A stretch of DNA of 64,000 nucleotides. Source: Otis tarda (Eukaryota > Chordata > Aves > Otidiformes > Otididae). The DNA is taken from NCBI GenBank assembly GCA_026413225.1, contig CM048553.1, forward strand, positions 24,428,501 through 24,492,500, read 5' to 3'. Every line of letters starts with the position of its first letter. Within the stretch, counting starts at the first letter, position 1. The notes under the pieces were generated by a model. That model made no database searches, had not been told where the DNA came from, and was given only the letters and a program-made list of their open reading frames with translations. A program made the translations under genes and the position numbers. This document shows positions 37,872 to 47,600 of this stretch, piece after piece.

Positions 37872-37914
37872 CGGGCTGGGCTGGGCTGGGCTGGGCTGGG
37901 CCGGGCCGGGCCGG
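37872..37914 (+). repeat. (GGGCT/GGGCC)n pentanucleotide repeat in the promoter
   Basis: About eight tandem GGGCT/GGGCC units give nine regularly spaced GGG runs with two-base spacers. This is an obvious G-quadruplex candidate on the + strand and a likely length-variable microsatellite inside the CpG island. It is probably in the 5' untranslated or core promoter region. Confidence 0.85.
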
Positions 37915-38150
37915 CCGCCTCCCTCCCCGGGCCGCGGCGCGGGGCTCCCCTGCCCTCCCGAGGCTCCGCCTCCTCCTTTCTCTCAGCGCACCCTCCCGCC
38001 CGCCCTCCGCCCGTGCCCGCAGCCCCTGGCAGGACTTGCCTTTCACTCCTCCATCCCTCCTCGGCGCCGCGCTTCTCCTCCTCGTCCTCCCCGCCGCGTC
38101 TGGCTCTGCCGGGGCAGCCCAGGGAAGGGGGGGGGCGGCGGGACGGCCCT

Positions 38151-38201
38151 ATGAGCCGGGCGGCGGCGGGGAGCCGAGCAGCAGCAGCCGCCGCGGCGTA
38201 G
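38151..38201 (+). other. Possible upstream ORF in the kinase 5' leader
   Basis: An ATG in weak context opens a 16-codon frame rich in Ala codons (GCN run) that stops at TAG 38199-38201, 177 bases before the kinase start. It is out of frame with the kinase (offset +2). If transcription starts upstream of 38151 it could reduce translation. This is only a sequence-based possibility. Confidence 0.35.
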
Positions 38202-38377
38202 GGCTCCTTCCCCGGGCGGGGCCGGCGCTGTCCCGCTGCGGTCGGCGGCTCCCCGGGGCGAGAGGGGGAGCCCCGGAGGCGGGGGGCCGAGGAAGGGTCG
38301 GGGCGGGGGAGTGTCTCCCCCGAAGCCAGGGTGGCGGCTGGCGAAGGGAGGTGGGGGGTCGCCCCCCCGTGCGTGAC

Positions 38378-38459
38378 ATGATCGACTCGCAGTCCGCCGA
38401 GAAGATCAGCAGGATGAAAAAGTTGCGGAGAACTTTATCGGAGAGCTTCGGCCGGATCG
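38378..38459 (+). CDS. CDK14/CDK15: PFTAIRE-type cyclin-dependent kinase, coding exon 1
   Basis: The exon starts at ATG 38378 (G at -3) and encodes 27 residues plus one base: MIDSQSAEKISRMKKLRR followed by TLSESFGRI. It ends at a consensus donor (ATCG|gtgaga). CDK14 proteins have a very similar N terminus, with the shared AEKI and MKKLRRTLSESF-RI stretches. The TLSES serines resemble the phosphorylated region of PCTAIRE/PFTAIRE kinases. The frame stays open upstream to an ATG at 37595, so this start rests on homology. A second in-frame ATG at 38414 has A at -3 and could also be used. These kinases act with cyclin Y at the membrane, and CDK14 promotes Wnt signalling through LRP6 phosphorylation. 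The several substitutions relative to CDK14 and the short first intron favour CDK15, but I cannot settle which paralogue it is. Confidence 0.85.
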
Positions 38460-41400
38460 GTGAGACCCGCACCCCGACGGCGCTGCCCGGGGGTCCCGGG
38501 GGCGGAGGGTGGGGGGTGGCTTCGTTTTCGGGCAGGGGCGAGGTGCTGCGAGGCTAGGAAACGTTTCTTGGGAGGAAAGCTGGGGAAAATACCAGCCCTT
38601 TCCCGGCAGCGCTGCGCGGGTCTGTAGCGGAGTTGGCCCAAAATAGGCTAGAAAAAAACAAAACTGTGAATGCGAGTTGGCTAGCGTGCCTCCGTTGCCA
38701 AAGAGAAACCTTGGCGAAAAGCAAATGGTTATTTTCATTTTGTGGCAGGTCTGGTGATTTATTTTTTGTTCGGGCTGCACACTGTGTTAAGTTGAGGTAT
38801 GAGAAGCAGGTAACGGCGGCCCAGTGGTTTCGGAGGCCAGACAAAAGAAGTCTTGTCTGTTATCTGCTGCGAAGTCTTGTCGTTCTTTTGGTGACATAAA
38901 GCATCCTGAGGTAGCGTTATCTGAACGCTGCTGCCGAGCGTGTTATGTCCCGGTTATCACCACATCGCGTCTGGTTTTTATGCCAGTTTATTTTGCAGTT
39001 GAATTTGTTACCGAGAACAATGCCAAAGAGTTCTGGTCTGTTTGGACTGGTGTTCCTCTTGGTCTTTGGCACACTACTTTGCTGAATTCACCCTTTAGGG
39101 TGTTAATTCCCACCGCCAGCATCGACAGGCGGCTGAGCGGGGCAAGAAGGTGACTGGAGGAGGTGTGAGATGTCCCCACGTCCGGACAGAACAGCTGGAG
39201 GTAGTGCCAGGAGGTTGGGGTGGGCGAGTGGATGCAGCAGCCACCATCCTCGCAGACCCTCTGCAGCACTGGTCCGATACGGGCCCTGTCACAGCCCTCG
39301 TCCATAGGTCATCCCATCAGGGCATTTTCCCTTACAGAGGGCCCGGCTGGTGGCCATGGGTCAACTGTCAGAGCTGCTTTGTCCCAGTGAGAGGATGTGA
39401 AGTGCCTGCGCTTCAGCAGTGAGCTGTGGTGTTTGGTTCTCCCCCCGCACCCTTACCAAGGGGGTGCATGAAAGTACATGGGTATTATTATTTTTCACGT
39501 GTTGTGTGTGCATTCAACAAATTACCTTTAGGTTTTAAGGACCGCAACCTTTAAGTGCAGGATAGCGTTTGAAATCGAATATCTTTTATTGTCCTACTGC
39601 AACATGGAAAAGATTGAGAGAAGCTCATTCATATTTGTAAAGGAGAGAGTTTAATGGGTGAATGCCAAGTCTCAATTGTGAAGCGAATGTCAAGTCACAG
39701 TTATAAATCTCTCTGTGCCCATATGAAAATAGCTTTCACCTATCATCAGTCTTAAACTTGTAAAATGCATCTAACTTTTTTGATTCGGGGAAAAAAAAAG
39801 GCAGTCAGGTGTTTGGTCTGACACGTGTCTCTGTGTGTGTATGTACACAGAGACACTCTATACAGAACTGTGGAAGCGTTTTACTAATGGTGGAAGTCAT
39901 TAACAAAGAAAATATTTTGCATGAAGGTGCTGCTTTGTTGTAACAGTGACAGTCCCGTTAATGCCTCTTAGGGAGCAAGGCCCCTCTGGCAGCCAATTTC
40001 TGCGTGTTTTAGTTGCTCTGATGGGTGATCATCTCTTTTTGTCATTTTTCACAAATGAAACAAGCTTTTAGTTTCCTTGGGAGCTTTGGCCTGATTTTAG
40101 GTACACGGATTGTTACGTCTTCCAGCTCCTCCAGCTCTTTGTGTGTGTGCGCAGCAGCGTAGGAGTGTGGTCGGGTGCCTGCTTGGTTTGTTTGTTTGTG
40201 GTGGTTGTTTTGTGATTAAAACTCAGCTGCTACCAGCAAGATTGTTCAGTCTTCAAATGCCCTAGTATTTTGACCATCATTATGGTAACTGCACTTTCAG
40301 CAAAAAACCTCCACTTTATCAGTTTGAGGTTTGAGCATAGTCCACTCCCTGATACCCAGAACCACAGATAAGCCCAAGTAAAGTGAGCCTACGTTTAAAA
40401 AACTCGCATACCAGGAAATCCCCAGTTAAAACATGTGCTGTACTTGACTCTTATATTGAAATGAAGGAGAGAAAACCAAAACCTCATGAGAAAAATTCTT
40501 TCTGGGTGTTTGTCACTGGTTTTATGGCTCTTTTTAGAAGAGCTGGTACGTTGGTGATATTAGCAAATTACTTATTTAACAGGTATCTAATCTGGAATTT
40601 TGTCAGTGATGGGTTCAGTTGTGATTTGTAACAAATAACGATGATGAGCTTTTAACTTTTCCTGTTCTGCTCCAATTTATGTGTTTGCATAGGTTTAAGT
40701 ACACAATACAGCATCACATGCGTAACCGTACCAATGGTACAAGAGTAATGTGGTGTCTGAGGCAAGTAATTAGCGAGTCAGACTTTCACGTGGGGAACAC
40801 CTGATGGCCATTTGTGGAATGGTGAGGCACTGCTAGGCCTCCCCGCTGTGCTGGCGGTATCCCAGCTGCCAAATACAATTCTTCTAGTACTACAAGACCC
40901 GTTCCTTCATTTTGATACCAAAGTTTATTTTAGCCAGTTGGATAAGAGTTATGGAAATGTATCCTAATTGTCATTGGGAGTGTTGGTTTTTTTTTTTTTT
41001 GCAAGGGCTTGCAGGTTAATACTCAATAAGCTACCTTTAGGACCACCTTCTCCCACAAACTAATCCTCTCTATTTGAGAGGCTATATCAGCAATGCATTT
41101 ATAAGGTGATTTAATTTTTTTTTCCTACAGTGTCCCACAATATGTTAAGTAATGTTTGATGCTATTTCCCCAGCATCTTTAGGTAAAAAAGGAGATAACC
41201 TTAAAACCAGCCTAGTATCCCAGGGGCACAGCAAAGGGCCATTATTTGGTATCAAAGGTGGCTTCAAGTAGGCTTGGCCCATCTTCTTAACTGTGAACTG
41301 ATGCTTTCCAGCCGCTACACCCACAGACTGGCAGAGAGTGCTGAACATCTGGCTGTGTTAGACATACTCATCCCATAAAATTATGATCCAGCCCATAACT

Positions 41401-41762
41401 GTTAGGGTACCTACTCCTGAGAATGTTTATTTTCCTGAGCTGAAAAATGTGATGTGTGAAATTGTCCATCTCCAAGCCTTCATCCTGAGTGCCTTGTGCC
41501 TTGTGCTGTGTGCAAGTGTGGTAAAGGACGGTACGGCACTGCGGTGTGTTGGAGGAAATGCATATGGCCTACGGTGCCAAACGGAAGTTAACATTCTAAA
41601 ATAGACAGGATGGCTTTTTACTGCTGAAGTTATGTGCTCACAGTTCTAGAAAAAATGAACTGTCTTTGCAGCTGAGGCACCCTTTCTCCTGGCAGAAGTT
41701 TTCTGATCTTAAAAGGAATATCCCTCTTAAAATGTAGCTCATCATAAAGGACTTACGTTACT

Positions 41763-41816
41763 TTATGTACAGAAATGTACATAAGAATTCTGTACTTAAA
41801 AATGTACAGAATTCTT
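41763..41816. repeat. Two abutting GTAC-centred inverted repeats
   Basis: The first is a perfect 9-bp inverted repeat (TTATGTACA, loop gaaa, TGTACATAA) at 41763-41784. Overlapping its last two bases is a perfect 13-bp inverted repeat (AAGAATTCTGTAC, 8-base loop, its complement) at 41783-41816. GTAC occurs four times. Origin unknown. It could be a collapsed palindromic transposon end or a chance AT-rich palindrome. Confidence 0.8.
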
Positions 41817-42219
41817 TGTATTGATAGGCTTTTGGCAGCCTATCCATTTTTATACAAACATCCAAATTAGTTTAAAAATTCTGATTCCCTTGCTTACATA
41901 CTGTGTTGTCCATATAAACGAACACATCATACTGTATGTTAACCAACTTCTAGAAGTTCAGTTGACTCACTGTTTATTTTAGCATTTAAACCTTTATTAG
42001 ATTTGGTTCTTAGTTTTACGCTTGGTAATTATGTAATTAAAATTAATAATGAGTAATTTTATAAAATTATCATAATTTTTTAGTTATGTAAAGAGTTCTT
42101 GGCGATGCATTTGTTGAAGTTTATACAGTACCAAAATCATATTTGAGATCTCTTTGGCTCACGCTATTTAACTTGTGTTTTCTGTGTGATCTCTTTAGTC
42201 AAAAACTAACAACAAACTA

Positions 42220-42260
42220 GAAAGAAAGGAAGGAAGAAAGAAAGAAAGAGAGAGAGAAAA
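42220..42260. repeat. GAAA/GGAA/GA purine microsatellite
   Basis: A purine-only tract made of GAAA, GGAA and GA units in the first kinase intron. Confidence 0.85.
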
Positions 42261-42954
42261 CATTGCTGAGATTGCTCACAGCCACTGAAAGCAGTCTGTG
42301 GCCCTTCTGAGCATCCCTGGGCTTTGTTACTGGCTCCTCACTCATACAAAGGTTATCTCCACTGATCTCCTCTAATGTACGCTCACATAGCTCACATACC
42401 TGAGATAATGAGAAGTTCATTTGTAAACAGTTTATTTTTTGTAAGTTCAGCACAGCTTTTTTTTTTTTAACGGTTTAGAAAGAAAAGGAATGCACTGATG
42501 AGAAAAAAAATTCTAATAACATTTGTTGTATAAAATATGCTAGTTTGAGGATTTATTTTGAAGATGCTATATCTTGAATTAGTTGGGAGTGAAATTATTA
42601 TTAAACAGAATCTGATTTAATGAGTGACCAGAACACTCATATTCTTATTTTTGGAGATTCTTAAAAAACCTCTTTTAGTCAAAGGTAGTAAAGACAAGCC
42701 AAAAATATGTAGTGGATTACAGATTCTAGTTTCCTATTGTTTTACTACATTGTGAATTTTGTTTGGTTTTCTGTTGTTTGGCTGTTCCTGGAATGTTTTG
42801 GTCATGTGAAAATCTTGTGTTTTGGTAAAGCAGAAAAGCTTGTCAGCATGACCTAGGTGTGTCGTACACTAATTTATAGCTTGTATGTCGTTGTGACCTG
42901 AAAGGTAAATGAAAAGATTAAAAGTGTGTTCTTAAAAAGTGTTTCACATGTCAA

Positions 42955-43002
42955 GTTTTTTTTCTTTCTTTCTTTTTTTTTTTTTTTTTCTTTTTTCTTT
43001 TT
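42955..43002. repeat. T/C-rich low-complexity tract
   Basis: Nearly pure T with TTTC units, about 48 bases, in the first kinase intron. Confidence 0.85.
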
Positions 43003-44122
43003 AATGTCCTGACTCATAGTTCTGGGTACTTGGGGTTGGCAGTCTGAAAACATTTTGTCTGGCCTTCAAAACCATAACATCACATCTAATGATAAAAAGG
43101 TACAGTGTGTGCCTCAAATCTCAGCAAAAAGTCTCAGGGTTTGTTTTTTTTTGTTTTGTTACTGAGCATGAAATCTAGATGAGTAATTATAAAACAGTAA
43201 TTTTCAGAGATTAGATGTAAGACATGTTTCATGTCTCAAAGAAATGAGAATTTGAAAGCAAAGGATGGCGGGAGCATCACTGCTTTTTTGTACAAGGAGG
43301 ACTGGGATTTGTGCCTTTTGGCCCGTGTCAGAGGTTGAGGAACTGTAGCACTTTCTGCAGTGATGTCCTGCCTCTGTTATGCCTGGGATACAGCTTCTAC
43401 AGTTTTTTGTGGGTTTTTTTTTTAAGCTGAAAACGCAGTGATTTCTGAAGATGGGTCTTGGAAGAGGTGGTGGTTTAGAATCTACTAGGGATTTGCAGGC
43501 AGGAGGAACATCTAAAAGATCAAAGAAGCTGGTGGAGTCTACATCGTCAAAAGTGTTAGGTGCTTAAGTAATTATCTCCTGTGGAAATAAATGTGTTTTA
43601 AGTGTAAGAAACACTATGCTGCTTAAGTGATGAAGAAGGAGCCTTCTCTGGCAGCATAACTGTATGGTCATTCAGGTCACCTCCTTCAAATTGCAAACTT
43701 TCGTGATTTAAACTGAGAAGAAATAGTGCAGTCATCAATGCAATGGTTTGTCTTATTTTAATTCTTCACGAGAAGGAAACGAAGGGCACTTTCAGGTCAC
43801 GGTGTGCAGTACACAGCCCCTGGTTGGTCTGGTTGTGGTGTACAGAGAAAAGGAACCAGTCTTGTACCTTCAGACTGACACAGGGCAGTGGAGATTTGGA
43901 GAAATGAATTTTCTTTACATTTCAATAAAGATATCCACTACGTTAAAGGAAAAAATTTCATCAACTTAATCTTTGCTACAACTTCAGAACAATTCATGTC
44001 TTTATTTTCTTGCTTTACCAGTTCACATGATTTCTGCACTATTTTCCTCTTCCCTGACTAATAGCTAGTTAACAGTGTAAGAAAGCAGAAGAGACTTCTG
44101 TCTTTAGTGTAAGTCATATTGT

Positions 44123-44139
44123 AAAAAAAAAAAAAAAAA
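44123..44139. repeat. Poly-A tract
   Basis: A run of 17 adenines followed by A-rich sequence. No retrotransposon body is recognisable upstream, so it is not called a retropseudogene tail. Confidence 0.8.
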
Positions 44140-44569
44140 GAAGGACAAGAAAAAAAGCATGCTACAATGCGTACTATTTCATAAAGATTTAGTACTTGAC
44201 AAACTGAATACATGGTTAGGTGTTTATTATACTTTTCCTTTTTCAAGTTCAGTCAGGCTCTCCATAAAATGTTTTCACTCTCGCTAGGAACTAAAACAAA
44301 AAAACGCCTTGCAATCTCTTATTTTCTTTAACCTGAGAAGATAATATTTTACATAAATATGTAAATTTAGTTTCTTGGAAACACGCTGTGCAGTCCTACA
44401 TTCCACTTACAGATTCAGATTTTGAGAATAAAATTGTTATTCATGCCAGCCTGTTCTTTCCTATTGTAACAGGAAAATGCTGCTCTGTTTTTCTCTTTTC
44501 TAGTGTTAGTTACTTTGTGCTCATTGAAATGCAGTACAGATAACTGTCTTTTTTCCTTTTATTTTAAAG

Positions 44570-44601
44570 CCTTGAAGAAAGAAGATAGTGGCTTTGATGA
44601 G
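44570..44601 (+). CDS. CDK14/CDK15: PFTAIRE-type cyclin-dependent kinase, 32-nt coding exon 2
   Basis: The exon has a polypyrimidine tract and attttaaag acceptor and a GAG|gtaggt donor. Its first two bases complete the split Ala codon from exon 1. Ten codons follow (LKKEDSGFDE), and it ends in phase 0. The equivalent CDK14 segment reads ALKKDDTTFDE, so residues and exon order agree with the family. The remaining exons, including the whole kinase domain with its PFTAIRE helix, lie beyond the right end of the window. With exon 1 the visible protein is 38 residues. Confidence 0.88.
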
Positions 44602-47600
44602 GTAGGTTAAATATCTTTGTACCTTACCTAGTCCAGGTATGCCTTAATATTTATCACTAGTGCTAAAAGAAACCCACAGATAGTTGTGTTATGACGTACA
44701 TATGTGTTAATAAATGCATATTGCTTGAACATATTTTCATTTTCCAAAAAATTACCAGATGAATTTGTTGGTCGAAGGCTCTGAGTGGAATGCTTGGGGT
44801 TTTTTGGAATATAATAAAACTGAATGTTGTATGAAAAGCGGTCGTTTAGAAACGTTCCAGGGAGAGAAATGTTGCATGTGGAGAAAGCACTTTAGAGAAC
44901 TTTACCCATGGTAATTCTTGTAATTGTAGGCCTGTACTGTAACAGACAGAGAAAAAACATCACTCCTGAGAGAACACCTTATGTAATGTGCTGCTGCACT
45001 GGCTTCTCACTGAAGATGTCAATTGAGATAGATATTTCATATGACATTAAAAAAACCAAACCAAACCAAAACCAGACACCACCACAAAACCAGCAGCTAG
45101 CTGTATTGGTAAAACTGATACTTGATTATTCAGTGTAATCAGTTTGGGGTCCTAACCTATCTGTGATATGGTGTGTGTGTTAATTTGTACTTACTTTTTA
45201 CTTACTCTGGACTTGGAGAGGTCCAGGTCAGCGCGAGTTGTCCTGCAGGGTAAGTTTATGCAGGAAGAGCTGTAGGTCTTGGTGTGATGGCTTGCCATGT
45301 TGTAGTCAATGCTGGCCTTGTACTTCCCTCTGCCACCATAGCTGGAAGCAAATGGTGTTATTTTCATGTGTTGATGTTACACTTCTGGCATTTCTGAGTT
45401 TTCTTCTTGGTTGCATGCTGTAAGCTTGAATTCTTGGCTGATTACAGTGAGATAGCTGCTGTGTAATGCCAGATTCTAGAATAAATAAATGATGATGTAA
45501 TGTCCTTGATACCAGATCAAATCAGATTTCATCTCTTTCTAAACAAATCACACTGAGTTTTACACCCCTCTGCTCAAATTCACTAACGGCAATATAAATG
45601 TTTTGTGCTGTTCTGACGTGTGTCACAGAGAGCTGAAACTCTGCTCCACCCCTCTTGGGTCTGGAGTGAAGGTCCTGGGGTCAGACCCTGTTTTCAGAAA
45701 CTCCTGTCAGATCACGCAGTGGTCCCAACTGTTGCATTTTTCTTATAACACTGGTAGAACTTGATTCCTGTGTAAAAGTTACACCCATGTGAATACGTGG
45801 TTGGTAGAGTCTGAATCCTTGTTTTCAAATGTGATCTGTTTTTGTCCCGTTCCTTCTTCGGAAGGCTGCAGTGGTGTATCTGTGCTATAACCTACCCAGT
45901 AAATACCGTGTATTAAATTTGATACAGAATTTGAAAGACTATTAAAAATCCATCGTATGAAGATGGTAATTTTTCTGTCCCCTTCCCTTCCCCTTGAGCA
46001 AATTTTTATTTAAATTCAGGGAGTTTGGGGAAAAATAATCTTTCAAATATGTTTTTAGTGGAGTCTGACAGATTGTTGATGCGAGCTACTGCAGAGACAG
46101 TAAGAGAAGGCTAGTGGGAAGGGTACACAAAATAATTTTCTTCCATCTCCTGTAAATAGGAAGGAGATTGATGTGACATTAGCATCAATTGGTTCCATAG
46201 TTTTAGGTGACTCTTAGAAGAAAGAAAAGTGTACCGAGATTTTATGTTGTCCTTGTTGTCTCTTCAAACTCAATGCAACGGTTCCTAGCAATTATCTAGC
46301 CTAAAGTGTGAATCAGATGGGCTGCAACGAATATCACTTAATTCCTTTCTTTTCAAACGTCCTTCAAATTGGTAGGTAAAACAGTCTTTAGTAACAACAG
46401 TGTACCTGGTTGTACTGACACATACTTCTAAGGAAGACAATATCTGCGAGCAGAGAGGAGTGGGCACATCTATTGATCTCAGAAGGCTGTCTTGAAAACT
46501 AAGACCATACAATGATATGAAAGGAAAGCAGTCTAGACTTCTGGCTAGTGTACGTGGTATTGATATACCAGGGATGTAGTTGTGAAGACAGTTATGATAA
46601 CAACAAGTGGGAATATCAGATGAGAAGGAGAGCGAGGAGGTGGTTGTCCAGACACTGTTTTACTTCGACTTTGTAGGTCTTCTGCTACAAAAAATGATAC
46701 AGTCAACCACTGAAACATAAATTGTATTTAACAGGCAGCATGCTCTCCGTGTACCATTAGTGAAAAAATACTACTTCTGCTTTCATGGTGCTGAAAGATG
46801 CTGTGTATCTCTTCCCGACGTGTGTTTCTGCTTTTCTGGACGGGGGCCAGCCTGTGAAGTGGAGCTTGACGAAGCAGCAATGAACTTGCGGGGAAGGACT
46901 CTACCTCAGTAGAGGAGGAGACCTCGTGTTTTAGCCTTTCAGGTTGTGACCAGAACACCAGTAGCAGAAGCTGGCAAGCAGGGACCTGAAGCCTCCGAGG
47001 GTGGAGGGAAGGTTGGATGAGGAAAATGACCTTTCTAGAGCTGCAAAGTTTGAGTTTGCAGACAAGTTAGTTGTCAGATTATTCTGCACATTGTAGGCAC
47101 TACGTCAGGAGCTTACTTGTTGGTCCTTTAGGAAGTGAGGTGGGGGGAAATGAGCTGTTTAGTGGATGTTACTTTACCTACTAGTGCAAACTACCACCTG
47201 CACACAGTAGCTCAGGAATGTACAGCACTGCAGGAAGTCATCTTTGAAGAGAAATGACTGAAAATTAAGATCTCAAACCTGACAGGCAAGTGCATCACAT
47301 AATTGCTTTCTCTGAGTTATGAAATTAATCCCTCTAGTAAATTAGGACCAAAAGCATCATGAACAGCAAAGCCTGTGAATAAGCTGCGTGTCAGAAAATA
47401 CTTTTAATTGTTCCAGAAGTGTTTTAGGGATCTTTGTGGTGCATTTAGTCCTGCCCATAATTTCAGAGCACAACAATAGCATGAAGGAGTTGTGTAGGAT
47501 TTGTCACTTTTTTAGTACCTGCTGTTGTGTTACTGTGATTAAATTTTGAATAGAAATGCTATGTAAATGAATGTAAATGCTGCTGGCCTTTACTTCAGTC

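Larger units (their letters stand above)
37480..38560 (+). promoter_or_regulatory. CpG-island promoter of the PFTAIRE kinase gene
   Basis: The sequence is very GC-rich, with dense CpG dinucleotides from about 37.48 kb through exon 1. There are several Sp1-type GC boxes (for example gggcggggcgggggcgg at about 37787-37803). No TATA box sits at a sensible distance from the start codon. Such islands mark broad, TATA-less promoters of widely expressed vertebrate genes. The exact transcription start sites cannot be read from sequence. Two G-rich repeats inside it are listed separately. Confidence 0.85.
38460..44569 (+). other. First intron of the PFTAIRE kinase gene, 6.1 kb
   Basis: The intron runs from gtgaga to the attttaaag acceptor. 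The first 700 bases are still part of the CpG-rich promoter shoulder. The rest is AT-rich and unique, with GA-rich, T/C-rich and A-rich tracts and the double hairpin at 41.76 kb. No transposon family is recognised. An open frame at 40383-40631 shows no domain. Confidence 0.7.

Noticed and set aside
37595-38557. 320-codon open frame and several overlapping frames on both strands across 37.36-38.56 kb
   Set aside because: These come from the CpG island, where high GC content makes stop codons rare. Only the segment from 38378 to the donor at 38459 is supported as kinase coding sequence, and the frame reads through the splice donor.
44123-44139. Poly-A tract as the tail of a processed pseudogene
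   Set aside because: No mRNA-like or exon-like sequence precedes it and no target-site duplication is visible.
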